This document shows positions 1-12,180 of a DNA stretch of 64,000 bases, one piece after another; position 1 is the first letter of the stretch; the number at the start of each line of letters is the position of its first letter. The position numbers and the translations under genes are program-made. Under the pieces are notes generated by a model. That model was given only the letters and a program-made list of their open reading frames with translations. It was not told where the DNA came from and searched no databases. This stretch comes from Puccinia triticina. Its lineage: Eukaryota; Basidiomycota; Pucciniomycetes; Pucciniales; Pucciniaceae. The DNA lies in the NCBI RefSeq assembly GCF_026914185.1, contig NC_070563.1:992001-1056000 (forward strand). The letters are read 5' to 3'.

Positions 1-37
1 GGATTTTGGCTCACATACTTGCTGGTTTTTTTCATGG

Positions 38-994
38 ATGAATGAAAAAGTTCTGGAAGAAAAGGAAGAAAAAATTATCAACTTTGTTTTCCTGGTAGAT
101 AGGTTGAAGTCTAGAGAAATACCCCTACAATCTAGTGCAGAATTTGAAGAATTTGAAGCTTTTGATAGATCATTCTCATGCCAAAAATATATCAATAGAA
201 TCAATTCTTTTCATCAATTGGAGGATTCCAAAGTTTCTAGTATTGGACCAAAGAAAAAAAAATCTTCAGATTCCATTATTGATTCTGATTTGGATGTGGG
301 AGATATGAAAGATCTGGTGAACAAGCTGGTGGCCCATCACCCTTCATACAAAAAGATTTATGGCTCAAATCGCACTGCCAAACTTCTGGTGTTTGATATT
401 GTCAATCTGTTTTTATTCATCAAAAAGGAACTATACCCAGGGGTTGTCTTGGAGCTGTAAGTACTGCTACATTGTGTTATTTTCCTGAATTTGAATACAT
501 AAGCTGATAAAGAAAAATATGATTGCTTCTCTTGAGTATGCAGGTTGAGCTCGACTGAATTTTCTCAAATGTTACATGTATGCCTGGAATGTAACTATTT
601 AACACAATATGAGGGAGATCTGAAAGAGCTGTTTAATCTGGTGAAACATCTGACAAGATATTACATTGCTGAAGAGGAAGGCTTTTGGTATGAATATTTC
701 AAGTGGTATCCAACCCTGTTTGATGTACATTGGAACAAGACAGTTTACCAACAAAAACTGGATGAAATGATGGATTCCGCTCGCAAGTTTCAGCAAGAAT
801 ATGGTGAGATTTCTTCCAGGGAAGACTTTGAAATTCCTTTCAGATTTTTTTTCAGATTTCCGTTTGAATTTTTCATTTCAGACAGCACAAAAACAATATG
901 GAAAAGGAGAAATTATCTGAATGAGATTGAAATTCATGGAGATAGCAATGCCCATATTTTAGAGTTCTTACCAAGTCAATTCTATGCTTCTTGA
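38..994 (+). CDS. Uncharacterised spliced protein, 5' end possibly cut by the window edge
   Basis: Three exons join in frame: 38-456, 544-803 and 882-994. The first intron is GTAAGT...TGCAG and the second GTGAGA...TTCAG, so what looks like two reading frames is one gene. The product is lysine- and glutamate-rich near its start (about residues 1-30 and a KKKK stretch near residue 74), then acidic. The second half is rich in aromatic residues, with HPSYKKIYGSNRTAK and EEEGFWYEYFKWYP segments. I recognise no domain. The frame is open leftward from the ATG at 38 to base 2, so the true start may lie outside the window. A Helitron terminus follows 50 bp downstream, so it could be a transposon-associated gene family of rust fungi. 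The exon joins are well supported; the function is unknown. Confidence 0.6.
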
Positions 995-1045
995 TTGCAT
1001 GGGATTGGTTGGTGGCTAAGGCTTTCATCTAATTTTCATTCTACA

Positions 1046-1090
1046 CTAGAGGCCAAGGGGGCTCCACCAATGCATAATCACCAGGCTCAC
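1046..1090 (-). mobile_element. Helitron-type 3' terminus (minus orientation)
   Basis: Read on the minus strand, this stretch has a GC-rich stem region followed by CCTTGGCCTCTAG and then T. That matches the CTRR-T 3' end of Helitrons. The same CCTTGG-C/A-CTCTAGT tail occurs at 40483 and 41461 on the plus strand, so it is a recurring terminus. The matching 5' TC end was not located. Confidence 0.5.
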
Positions 1091-1831
1091 TTGTTAATCT
1101 ACCAAAGCTCCTTGTACTATGTGCACCACTGTAGCTCGCTAAATTAATATGTTGGAATATGAGGCCACAATTATAAACATTTTTTTGAGATATTTTTGAA
1201 AAGTTTTTGAACTTGCCCAAAAAAGAAATTGAACTTTTTTTTGAAAGCTTTTTAATTTCAAAAATACTGCAGATGCACTCAAATACACCCAGGAGGTGTG
1301 TTTGAACCATTTTTGGAAAAAAAATGTTTTCATTTTGTTTTCATTATGTTTTCAAATACTTTTCAGTTCATTTTCAAAAACTTTTCAAAAATATCTCAAA
1401 AAGGTGTTTATAATTGGGGCCTAAATTCCTTTTTTCAACCTGTTCCATTGCAGGGCTGTTTGGTTGGATTGAAACCATGCAGCACCTGTAAATAGATAAA
1501 TGTATCCATTGTTGGTGTTGGAAGTCATGTGCCTAGGATTTATTCAATTCCACGGGTCCCATTAATCCATGCCGATTTATTTGTCGAAACCTTACAAGCC
1601 CATGAAAACAAATCTACCTGTACCAAAGAATGTGTCTGCGCACCGCGGACGGGGCCGGATGCCTGTTTTTTTTGGGTAAAAACGGGCGCGGCACCTAGGG
1701 TTGTAGACACATTCTTTGCAGCTGTACGCCCAGGGCCCTCCTCCAGAGAGGCTTTATTGAGCGCTGTCGGGCGGACAGCTCGCGTGGGTCCCACTGCGAG
1801 TTTGTCTATGCGCCTCCCAGCGCACACACTA
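1091..1831. other. No gene seen; fold-back remnant
   Basis: AT-rich DNA from 1140 to 1430 carries repeated (c)ttttcaaaa(a) motifs on both strands. A more GC-rich block at 1600-1830 holds an imperfect inverted repeat: AAAGAATGTGTCTGC near 1625 and GACACATTCTTTGCAGC near 1706. No convincing coding sequence was found. Confidence 0.4.
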
Positions 1832-2250
1832 CAGTGACCCCGCCATGTAAGCATACACGTTGTAAGCATAATTTGCTGTAAGCATGGGATTTCCATCCAC
1901 CATTTTTGGTTACCACAAATTTGATGCTTTTTATGCATAATGCATAATGCATAAAAAATTGGGGAGAGAAAACAAAAAAATGCTTATATAGGACTGGGAA
2001 AAGAGGCCGAGAGACTGCTGTTCTCCATCTCTGAAACCATGAGAATCTCCGAACTACAGCTCTTCAATCTCAAAAATTTTCTTTCTTGAAATGTCTGTGT
2101 GCAAGATAGTAATGGAAATACATACATATAAATACAAGCATACATGTGCGAATTGGCTATGGCAACCCACTCCTGGTGGTTGCCAATGTAAGCATAAACT
2201 GCCCTGGAAATTCACAATGCTTATATAGGCCAGTCCTATATAAGCATACA

Positions 2251-2285
2251 CTAGGGTTTAAGGGCGGCTCCGCTGCCCCGTGACC
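2251..2285 (-). mobile_element. Second Helitron-like 3' terminus (minus orientation)
   Basis: On the minus strand GGCAGCGGAGCCGCC forms a short hairpin, followed by CTTAAACCCTAG and T. The layout is the same as at 40483 and 41461 (hairpin, about 10 nt, CTAG, T) but the tail sequence differs. It lies inside the 1832-3825 element. Confidence 0.4.
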
Positions 2286-2945
2286 ACTATTGCATATCAT
2301 GTAGTTATACAATTAACCAAAAACTGTCACTTTTTCCTTTATTTTCCCTCTATTTTATGGTACAACAGCAAAGGAGATTGGCATCACACTGAGATACGGT
2401 GAATGAACTTGTCTAACAAACGCACCAGGCCAGTGACCGGTGAAAATGCACGTATCTTGTTTGCTAGACTGGTTATGCATAAGCGGCCAACAATGTTTGG
2501 CCGAATAAAGGATGAATAGAGGGGGTCGGAAGTAATGGCCCAACAAGCTACCCCTACAATTATTTCAACACAAATGGAGGACTTAGAAACAGACTCAAGA
2601 TTCAGAGTGCCGTTGAATGAGAGCCACAACCTCCCAAGAATAGGATCCTCATTAGACCGCTGGAGGCAAATTTTATAGAGGGGATCGGAAAGATGGGAGG
2701 AAGGTGTTGGGCACGGAGCTTTGGTTGGGGAATAGAGATAGGTAATGAAGTTGTCTTGAGTCGGGACATGGCATAGATTTGATAGAAGAATTGATGAGCT
2801 GACTGTTGGGGAAGCCATTGAATAGGACCAGGTGGTTGACTGATGAGAATGGTGGGGTTGGTTTGTCAGTTGTCTGCAAGAAGTTTATTGAGGAGGGGGG
2901 CATTTATAGGCCTATCCCGGTATGCGGTCTGAGATTGCCAGAATT

Positions 2946-3357
2946 GGTGAACATCCTCTTCAAAGGAATTGGAGAGGCCCAGGCAATCATTGTTTCCCTG
3001 GACACCGTCCAGTGTCCCGGAAATGACAAACAGACTCTTTCTAAATATTTGGGTCTCCGTTTCTGGGACCCAGTCTCAGCTTCCCAGAATTGGCAGACGT
3101 CTTCTCCGGGGTAGTGGCATAGGCCGCAGAAAGACAACATCCTGGGGAATTGGTGAACGTCCCCTTCCAAGGAATTGGCAAGGCCCAGGCAAACACTGTA
3201 TCCCTCGACACGGTCCAGTGTCCCAAAAATGGCAAACAAACTCTCTTTAAATATTTGAGGTTCCGATTCCGGGATCCGGTTGCAGCTTCCCGGAAATGGT
3301 GAACATCCTCTTCCAGGATGGTGGCATGGGGCTCAGAGACATGATATCCTGGGATAC
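2946..3357. repeat. Two tandem copies of a ~205-bp unit
   Basis: The unit starting ggtgaacatcctcttc at 2946 recurs at 3151 (ggtgaacgtccccttcc), with matching internal landmarks (ggcccaggcaa, gtccagtgtccc, ctaaatatttg). A partly matching half-unit (ggcagacgtcttctcc at 3091; ggtgaacatcctcttcc at 3298) shows each unit is itself an older duplication. Open frames across it are by-products of the repeat. Confidence 0.7.
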
Positions 3358-3827
3358 GGTCATTTGCCGTTAAATAGTCTCAGTTTTCAGTTTCCCAGAT
3401 TAGGAGATTGACCTCAGCTACAAAATGGAAATGGAAGTTTGATAATTGTGCGCACACAGACAACAGAGGGGGAAGTGGTAGGATCGGAAAAAGCAAAAGG
3501 ATAAGGATAATTCATGGTCAGTTGAGCATGGGGGGAAAGGTATAAAAAGGGAGGGCGTGTGGAGTATGGGAGGTCACCGCTTGGCTCTTGCTCGGCGCCA
3601 ATTGCTTAAAGAGCCAAGTGGTCCAGGGCTTTTTGTACCTGTGAAATAATTGTACAGCTGGCAGCCTGGGGAAATGCTGGCGGGGTTTTTTTTTTCCGGT
3701 GGGCTTGTCAGTCCGCTTAATGTTAAACCGCTAATTGATTTATGCTTACTTCGCTAAGAAGCATACCTCTATGTAAGCATAGGATTTGTGTGCACCATCC
3801 TTATGCTTACATGGCGGGGTCACTGTA

Positions 3828-4936
3828 CACCCATGCGGGCAAGAACATCGCCAAGAACGGTCGAGCCGGCGATCCGCCAGAGGGGGCGGGGCTAAGTTTT
3901 TTTTTTTTGGGGGGGGGGGGGGGGGGGGATCGACAGCCGTGATGAGACGATGTGGGTGAGCGAGAGAGTTTTGTTCGCACGGCGATGATGATGATGAGTA
4001 TGTAAGAGGGCGGGCCTGTGTGGAAGGAAGCCAGTATAGATAGAAGCCAGTTACAAGGATCCCATGGTCGTTGAATATTGGTGAGGCCACTCCCCGCACT
4101 GTGTAGGTTCTGATTTACACTGCTGAAGCTTGCTTGGTGGTGGGAGTTAGAGTTTAGAGGGGCCCAATTGGACGACGGGAGAAGTGTTCTATGTATTATC
4201 TGGAAGGCTCTTTCCATGCGCCGGAGAGGGCCGGGCTGTCGAGATTGGCTGGAGTCGGCGGCGGAAGGGGGTTGATCGCTTGGAGACTCGGCACGCGCAG
4301 GCCAGGGGTTGGAGGTGCGGGCGGGACTTGAGATGGTCGGATGTGGTGAGTGCTTCTCCCGTCCACGCGTGTGTACTGTGCATATGCAATCTGGGCTGAT
4401 CTGGGATCTGGGCGGTTTCTATGAGCGCCTTTGCGTGCAGAGGCGGCGGCCATGTGGTGCCTCTTTTGCGCTGTATTTTGTTTTTCGTGATGATGTCTTG
4501 GCTCGCGGAGCACCAGTTGTGCCGGCGGCTTGAAGAGCTCGGAGGGGTTTGAAGGGGGGGCTGATCGATGAGTGCTCTGGTGCATGTTTTAGCTCTTTAA
4601 TATTCCCGAATCGAGATAGGCCTATGCCTGTTCTGCAGGAAAGTATCCCCATAGCCGAGTTGTACTTGTTGTCGGCCCAGATCTGAGGGGTTTTCAGGCT
4701 GGCTCTATGCTCGTCCGCGCTTCATCACACTCCTTTTTTAATGCGTCGCCCAGCACTCCAGCAAGAGCTGCTGCAACTTCCAGCCGCGCAGAGTGATAGT
4801 CCTCTGACTCTTCCAGCTGGACCTGTCACACACCCCCATAAGCCCATAGCCCACCCCCCTCCCCCCTGCACTCCTCCGCCCACCCCCAGCCACCCCCACG
4901 CCCACCATCCCTCACTCCCTCCCTCCCTCCTCCCAG
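3828..4936. other. No gene identified; G-run and promoter-side region
   Basis: The region holds a run of about 20 G (3909-3928), GC-rich sequence from 4190 to 4560 and proline-type CCN repeats from 4850. It lies directly upstream of the membrane-protein gene. It probably contains that gene's promoter, 5' UTR and possibly an unseen signal-peptide exon. No exon here could be tied to the gene with confidence. Confidence 0.3.
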
Positions 4937-6808
4937 ATGGACACACCCCAGCAGCCCCCGCACGCCCAGCCAACACGAACACACCACCACCCGCCACAGC
5001 CCATCGCCTCCCAGTCCCATCGGCCATGCCTACCACCACCACCACCACCACCACCACCAGCACCCACCGCACGCCCACAGCCCCCCGCCCAGCTCATCTT
5101 CCCCCCCACTAGCAACACCATCGCCCAAACAACACCCGACCTAGAATCACTCCGCCTGGCCCTCTGTCCCCCCAGCCCAGCCGAACACAGCCCTCCCCAG
5201 CACCCCACAGGCCCATACCTCTACGACCAGTCCCCCAGGCACCGCCGCTCGCTCCGCAAACGCTCCCTGCTCCCCCGCCAGTCCCTCCAGGGCAACGGCA
5301 GCGGGCCCAGTGCCGATGGATGTCCGTCCCCCTCTCTTCCACCACCACCATCCCCCTGACTGACTGGCTTATCTCTGACAGACCCCAGCTGCACCGCCGT
5401 ATCCAACGCCATCCTCTCATGCTTCCCCGAACCACACACCCTGCTCGTCCAGCACAACTGGAGCAAATTCATCTGGAACAACAACTACCCGAGCTTCATC
5501 GGATCCAAGTTCAGTCCCGCTGCATCCCCCCCCCCCCCCCCCAACCTGGATGGGCTGAGCTGACTCCACTCTACCCCGCCCAGATTCGTCGACATCTATC
5601 TATACAACGCCAACTCGGAAAACCCCGTTGCGAACTGGACCGAGATCCCGAACGACCGCGGGATGATCGGGATCTATGCCGACGACTCGTGGTTCCCGCC
5701 GCTGACCAGCTGGCAGGCCGGGCGCAACCTGACCTTCCCCTACTTCTTCGTCATCACCACCGCCGGAGCCGCGCTCACCGGCGGCGAGCAGCACCAGGCC
5801 ACCTTCCGCGTCGTCCAGACCGCCCCCCCGCAGGCCTTCATCACCGCCTCGCTCGCCTCGGTCTCCAGCCAGCTCGTCGCTTCCTTGGCCAGCCACTCCT
5901 TCCTCACCCCCTCGGCCACCCCCAACTCCAACCTCCAGCCAGGATCAAGCGGCGATGCCTTCCCGCGCTGGGAGATCGCACTCATCGGTCCGTCCGCTTC
6001 CATCTGTCTGATCTCTCCCCCTGCCGTAGAGTACTGACCACCGAACTCTCCTGCTCTCTCAGTCGTCCTTGGCTCCTTCGCCCTGCTCATCTTCCTGGTA
6101 GCCGCCTACCTGGCCTTCACCAATGCGCGCAAGCGGAGACAGGTTCGGATCTGGCAAGCCGCGGCTCTAGGGGGCAAGTCGGGCAGCGGCGGGAGCGTGG
6201 CGAGCCACAGCCCGATGATCCAGAACACCGAAGGCGCGGCGTTGATCGGCCACCCGAAGAGCCGCGGCGGCGGTGGCGCGCTCGGGGTGACGTCGGCCCG
6301 GGACCTGCATTCGCCCAACAGCTCGCGCCCCGGCTCGCCCCTCTCGGCCCACAACGCCCCCACCAACACCTTCGCCTTCCCCCCCGCCGACCACCACCAT
6401 CCTGCGGCGGCCCCCGGCTCAGAGGCCGTGCCCACTCCCGACGGCCCGATCACCTCGGTGGATGCGACGATCATGGCCGACGCCTTCCGCAAGGCCCTCC
6501 GCAAGCCCGAGTTCGCCCTCCCCGACGCCGTCCCCCCCGGCGCCTCCGCCCGTCTGCCCGAGCCCCCCACGACCGCCGGCCACCCCCCGCCGCCGCCGCC
6601 GCCCAACTCGGCCCCCGCCCCGCCCATCAGCGTCCGCGAGTCGATGCATGCCCAGGTGCTCGACGAGGACCAGATGGGCCTCGATGGCCCCGAGGACGAC
6701 GAGCTCGACGGCGACGAGGCCAAGGAAATCATGGACCGCGAGCTCGCTAGCGAGGGCCGCAGCATGACCTCGGTCGATAACCGCAAGCGGCCCCAGGTCC
6801 ACGGCTGA
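4937..6808 (+). CDS. Single-pass (type I-like) membrane protein, fungal, 5' end unresolved
   Basis: Four coding segments join in frame: up to 5321, 5382-5508, 5584-5987 and 6063-6808 (stop TGA). The introns are 60-75 nt; two start GTCCGT and one GTTCAG. The lumenal/extracellular part has Cys residues (SCTAVSNAILSC), a conserved-looking block (FVDIYLYNANSENPVANWTE, then IPNDRGMIGIYADDSWFP) and N-glycosylation sequons (NWS, NWT, NLT). One transmembrane helix follows (VVLGSFALLIFLVAAYLAF) with a positive stop (NARKRRQ). The cytoplasmic tail of about 230 residues is rich in Pro, Ser, Gly and His, with an acidic stretch before the end. The layout recalls fungal Golgi/plasma-membrane proteins of the PSG1 (YKL077W) type, but that is a tentative match. 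The first segment is proline-rich low-complexity sequence without a signal peptide, so the real first exon is probably elsewhere. Confidence 0.65.
5038..5060 (+). repeat. CCA trinucleotide repeat
   Basis: About seven CCA/ACC units lie in the proline-rich first segment of the membrane-protein gene. In frame they would encode polyproline or polythreonine. Confidence 0.7.
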
Positions 6809-8139
6809 CCGTCCCCTCCCCGCACCTGCACTCGAACCCTTTAATCCCTCCCCCCCCCACCCTTTAATATCATCCTCGTCTTGTAACGCCCCTCACCCGC
6901 CAAAAGATATCCCCACATGCCCTTGACTACCTTCCTCCTTCTACTCCCCCAACGACGACCCCTCCGACGACGACGACTACGCCACCGCTCCCAGCTGCTT
7001 CACTCCTTCATATCCATCGCTGGCCCGGCGCGCCCCCCAGGCCCGGCCTCCTTCCCCGTCTCTCTCTCTACTCTCTTAGTTATCCGCCTGCTCTCCATAT
7101 ATGCCCTCCGTCTGTCCCCCCCTTCCCTCTATTTATCGCTCTTCCAATCACACTCATACATACACATACATACATATATCTAGTTACGTATTCGGCTTGT
7201 CGCACGCTTATACCCCCCCTCGCCTCGCTTTTGTTTTGCCGGCGGCTTGGAGGCGCGGCGCCCACGAGAATAATCGCCTTCCTTTCGTGTCCGGACCGCC
7301 CCGCCCCTCTCTTCATCTCTCTCTCTCTCTCTACACACATATACATATATATACATACTTCGTTCCTTGGTACGCTTCGCGCCGCCGGCCTGGCTCGTGG
7401 ACTCTCGCCCTTCGGCCCCCGCCCGGCCCTCTTCTTCCCCAAAAACAGTCACTCTTTCCGGCTCTTTGTGTGGCGTCTCCGGCCGCCCCGCCCCGCCCTC
7501 GCCCCCATACCTCCGCACGCCCGCATCCTCTCTCTCGGCTCTTCACTCGGACCGCGCGCCCGCCCGGCCCCGCTCCGGCCTCTGGGCCGGTCTTCGCTTT
7601 CGCACCGCTCGCTGTTCTTCCTCCTACGACGCTCGTTCTCCTCCTCCCCCCCTTAATCTCCTCCCCCATATACACCCTTCTTTCTCTCTTTAACCCCCCC
7701 CCCCCCTTTTTTTGAAGAAGAAAAAACACACCTAGCATTCCTTATCGCCGCCCACGAAAAGCAACGGCGAACGCAGCCCGGGCGTCTCATTGCGGATGTG
7801 TACCGCGCTCTCAGATACCCCTGTTTAGTAGCTGTTTAGATAGTCTAATTGTTTCTCTTTTGGGTGGGCGGGCCGGGATATGTGTATTGTCTTTGGGATC
7901 TATTTTATTGTTTTTATTGGGTTGGTTCTGTGTGTGTGTATGATGAATATAACTTGGAGATCGCGGTGAACACATCTCTCTTTGAGCAGGTCACGCTGGC
8001 ACGGAGGTTTGGCGCAGCTGTGCACGGTCTGTCGCCGGTTTATGTCCACAGAAGAACTCCGGAAGTTGTTGTTCCGGGTGCGAGAGCCCACTTGTTTCAG
8101 TTTACAGATTTGGTACATACATCTTTAGATTGCTATAGA
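6809..8139. other. 3' flank of the membrane-protein gene; pyrimidine-rich, no further gene
   Basis: The stretch is extremely C+T rich on the plus strand, with (CT)n at 7313-7332, TACATA repeats near 7155-7175 and 7335-7357, and a C run followed by T at 7696-7711. The overlapping open frames are Pro/Ser/Leu or Arg/Gly-rich by-products of composition. It probably contains the 3' UTR. Confidence 0.4.
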
Positions 8140-8480
8140 TTTATTGTCGAGTCTGGGAGCCTTCCAGATCTCAATAGGGGGGTTCACAATTGAATTTTTT
8201 AAAACTTTGGAGGTCAATTTAAGGCCTTTATGAACATAAATTTAAAATTTTGGCAAGATGTCCAGAAAAAGGTGTGACTGATCAATCAGTGCAATTTATC
8301 AACTTTTTAAAAATATGTTCATAAACAGGTTCAAATGGGTCCTAAAGTTTTACAAATTTCAATTGTGAACCCCCCTAATGGACACACCCTAACCCACGAC
8401 TTCTAGCAAAAAGGAAAACATTTTCCTAAGCCTGTCATATTGCCTTCATGTGGGAAGCTTGCTGTTTTGGTAGGTGTCTT
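8140..8480 (+). repeat. Dispersed repeat, copy split by a MITE
   Basis: The flanks of the 8177-8375 element (ctgggagccttccagatctcaata and then ggacacaccctaa...aaaaaggaaaacattttcctaagcct) match, as one uninterrupted stretch, the reverse complement of about 58390-58470. The 58 kb copy is therefore an empty site for the insertion. The repeat probably continues to about 8830, where gatgacttcccatcacatctgg and gacgggaagtc resemble 58260-58480. Confidence 0.65.
8177..8375. mobile_element. Small TIR element (MITE) with TA duplication
   Basis: The ends are GGGGGGTTCACAATTGAA and its reverse complement TTCAATTGTGAACCCCCC, flanked by TA on both sides (8175-8176 and 8376-8377). The length is 199 bp. An additional inner pairing (tatgaacataaa/atgttcata) lengthens the fold-back. 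The related empty site near 58.4 kb confirms the boundaries. A TA target suggests mobilisation by a Tc1/mariner transposase. Confidence 0.75.
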
Positions 8481-8839
8481 AATCCAGGAGGTAGAGGAGC
8501 ATCTAGAGCTCTCGCAATAAATGCCAGCAGGAAGTTGGCCCTTGGAGGCCTTAATCCTGCTGCGCTGGGAACCCAGATCTGCTCAGATTTTGCAGGGACA
8601 TCTGGGCCGATCTAGGCTTGGGCACAATCTGGCCTAGGTTTCAAAAATCAGGCCTTCCAGAGGGGCAGTCCTCCAGAGTCCACTGGATGACTTCCCATCA
8701 CATCTGGAACCCTTGCAGGTGTGGATATAGACCCCAAAGGTCTTGGTTTTTTTGGCGGGGAATCTACCTCTTGGGGCTCCAGATCACGTCTGGGAGGCCC
8801 TCAGATCTTGACGGGAAGTCGCCCATCAGCTGAGCATTT

Positions 8840-11800
8840 GCACTGTGAAACTTCCTGCATCATCTTGGAATTTGGCTGAGAGCATCTAAAGCGCGGGTGA
8901 TTGCTAAACCAAATGGACAGCTTCCTGTGTGATCTGCAACCCTTGCAGATGTTGCTCTATAGACCCATGCTGAAGTTTTGTGTTTGGTTGATCATGATTG
9001 CATTTGCGGAAGTGAGCTTCCATGCACAAAGGTTTTTCCAATACTGTGCCTATCCTTATGCTCAACCACATCCTCATCCAAATGACAGGGAATATTTTAC
9101 ATTGCAGATTTTTTTTTTTTTCATTCATTCAAAACACACGTCACATCACATTATGAGACATTCTGGGTAAAGTATAGCAACTTCAGAAGATTAGCCAACT
9201 GGTGGATGGATCCTTGTGGCATATTTCTGTCATGCAGATCCCCATGTTGACTTGGGTGGAAAGTGGTTTGACATCAACTCTGTATTCTTCACGTATCAAA
9301 TAGGGTCAACGCTAGGCAAACCTGTGTCATGTGGAATTTTATGCCCAGCAATATCAAATGTGAAAATACCAGAGTTGGTTTTCCCTGCCTTTTTTACCAA
9401 GGTATGGACCATAAAAAATGTCTAATTTTGGAGTGTGAATAAATTTTCATTCGGGAATATGCACCTTGCCTAGTGGTATTACCCACATTGTACAATTTTT
9501 TGTAAATTTCAGTTTGTACAACTGACTGAACAAGTCAGGGCATAGAGGCCAAAATAAAGCTTTTCAAGGGAAAGAGATTGGTGGATATTGACAGGCACAC
9601 CAATATTCCCTTGCTCCTAAACATGTAATTTATGGTACAGCACCGGATCAGAATGGGGTTTTACTAGTACCATTACCATAGAGCAGAAGTAGACAAACTA
9701 CTTTAAAGGAAAAAGGAGCAAAATGGAACACTGAAGGAAGAGAATGGAAAAAGGAAGATCTTTGATGTCAAAACTGAGTTGTAGAAACATAGCTACCACA
9801 ACAGGTAATCTAAGTCTACAAGTCATGTGTGCTAAGTCAACAAAAAAGACTTCTTATCTAGACATAAACAAATCTAATCCAATCAATCTTGGTTTTTGAA
9901 AAGAAAGTGAACAGGAGGTGATTTAGAAATGGAAGGAATTTTGAAGGATGAGTGAAAGAGTAGATTCAAAATTCCAACAAATCTAAAAAAAAAGAAGAAT
10001 GATCAATTCTTTTCTCACTTGTGAATGGAAATCTTCCTTTTGAAAAATTCAAAAGAATTCCTTGCTCACCCCTTCTGCATATCTCAAGCTTATACTACTC
10101 AGGTATGGTACCTTCTTGGTCCCTCAGTCAAAGATTGGAAGATCCTATTGATCTGCCCAAAATCTGGCCCATGGTCAAATTCTTCCTTTCTTGGTTTTCC
10201 CTTCCCAAGCAACCTCTCAGCAGTATACCCCATGGCACTGGTGGTGTCATGTGAATTCCTCTAGAATCCGGTCCAGTGACAAATATTGTCCCAGTTATTT
10301 TAACATTTCCTTGAATTTGGAAGCTTGCCACATCACATGACTCACCAGGTCAGCATTATCCAATATCTCCAGGTTGGGAAATTTGGCGGCTTGTTCATGT
10401 TGATGGGCAAGCACTTCCATTCCTTTGGGTGATTCTGTGGCAAAGCATTTGCAAATCAACTACATAAATTCAAGAGTAAATCTTTGTTAGTCTGGAAATA
10501 CCTGTCTCTCTAAGATCTGGAGAAAGAAAGATGCCTAACAACTAGAGCCAGGAGCAACTGAGTGATCATGATGCAAATTTCAGAAACTGCTTGCTTTTGA
10601 CTTCTGTAAGTGTGCAATGATGGTAATTATAATTTTGAGAAATACACAGCAATCAGTGAGGACCAGAGCTGAAGATGTTTTTGACTCCTTGGTGTGATGA
10701 TTGAGATGATGCAGAATGGCAGATCACCAAATCTGATACTCTAACAAACTATTGAAACTTTGATGATTTTGTTTTATCCAGAGACTGAGTCCCTTTTCAA
10801 GACATGAGGCATGTTACCTGTCATTTTGATATTGATGCTGCTTAGTGATTGTTTACACAGAAACTTTATAGTAGCAGTAATGATAGAAATTTACATGGAT
10901 TAATCATTGTTTACATTCAGCATTGAGCAGGGTAGAGGCGCAGTTAAAAGGAAAAACTGTGTCCAATCTGAGCAAAACCTCTTGTGTCACAAGCCAAATC
11001 AGTGTGTCTCATAGCACTTCAATCATATTAAATTATCCCTCAAGGAAAATGCGACCATTGGGTGGTTTTCATTGGTAACCAATTTTTCAAACCTTTTCCT
11101 TCTGTGAAAACTTGACTATATTGAGAATGCTCAGCAAAAAAAAAAAAAAACACAAACTGAGCGGAATGGATTTTCATTCAGTCTAGCAATCTTTGGAGTG
11201 GTTCTGAGCATGCTCAGTTCAGCTCATTTTTAGCTCAATTTTTGTGTATATCCTGTAGAGTAAAATCAAGGCCCAGTGTTGGTCTGACCACTGAGATTTG
11301 AAACTTGCCCAACTTTCACACTTTCTGTTCAAAATTCAGGTGATCAGTTTCAACTGCTCCACAGTGACCAAGCTCTTCACAAATAATTCCAAGAACATAT
11401 TCCTGTTTGGAAGGAATAGTGATGACAATCCAAGAACAAGTACTCTCGTGCTTCATAAGTCATCCATGATTCCATATTGAACCAGAAATCCAATAGACTT
11501 CCTCTTGGGTGATGGAAATTCATTTGATTTGAGGCCTTCAGGTCTAGACAAGGTTGATGAGAACACTTCTGCTTGAATCCAGCAGCCTTCCATAATTTTC
11601 TACTTTAGAATTATCCCAGTAATTACACAAAGGTTGGATATGAGGATATGAGGAGCTGGATCATCAAAATCAGCTGAGTTCATGCATATTTAAAGTAGAC
11701 TATCTGCTATAGTTGCAGTGTACCAGTAACCACAATGCCATGTTATAATACCTTTGAACTGGTCATCAAATTTTGTATCATGAATTCATACCCACCATCA

Positions 11801-12180
11801 TTCATTATCAACAATGTGTACTCACCCATGAAAGTTTAGGTTGGGGGTTTGATTCCTTCAGTATGCAAGTTTGTGGGTTCAACCTCACATCTCTTGAAGT
11901 TATCTTTTCACAAAGTTCAATAATGCAGAACAGAAATGGATTTTGATGAGGCTAACCACAACCAACAGTGTGCTGTTGAAATGTGTTATGATACTTGGGG
12001 GCAAGTTTTTACCACAATGAAAGGGATTACTGATAAAAATCTATTATTTTTTATCAAAACAAAAAATGAATTTCCAATACTTTACAAGAGATTACAAGGC
12101 TGTAAGTCAAAAAACAGTGTGTAAATGCTGTTAGCAAGGGTTATCAAGGGAATTGGTTTAACACTCAAGGTTATTTTTAT
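8840..12180. other. Gene-free AT-rich block
   Basis: I see no gene, RNA gene or clear element in this stretch. Open frames are short, with no motif and no plausible splice joins. The base composition is AT-rich on both strands, with an A run at 11136-11151. Ancient transposon DNA is likely. Confidence 0.4.

Larger units (their letters stand above)
1832..3825. mobile_element. Tc1/mariner-type TIR element with TA duplication, no intact transposase
   Basis: The left end begins CAGTGACCCCGCCATGTAAG and continues CATA. The right end, near 3802-3825, is the exact reverse complement, so the TIR is at least 24 bp. Both ends are flanked by TA (1830-1831 and 3826-3827), the Tc1/mariner target. Extra copies of the subterminal motif TGTAAGCATA lie near each end (1860, 1880, 3772). 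The interior of about 2 kb shows no recognisable transposase. It contains a Helitron-like terminus at 2251, a tandem duplication at 2946-3357 and a TATA-like box (tataaaaag, about 3541). It may be a non-autonomous element that has taken up other repeats. Confidence 0.55.

Noticed and set aside
1540..1938. Overlapping frames on both strands of about 100-130 codons
   Set aside because: They follow from GC-rich inverted-repeat sequence; no motif, no splice context, equal openness on both strands.
2384..3239. Several minus-strand frames (to 144 codons)
   Set aside because: They lie over the 205-bp tandem duplication and repeat themselves; no transposase motif although the position inside a mariner-type element made this worth checking.
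7080..7738. Many long frames on both strands
   Set aside because: Composition effect of the pyrimidine-rich flank; residues are almost only Pro/Ser/Leu/Arg or Gly/Arg/Glu.
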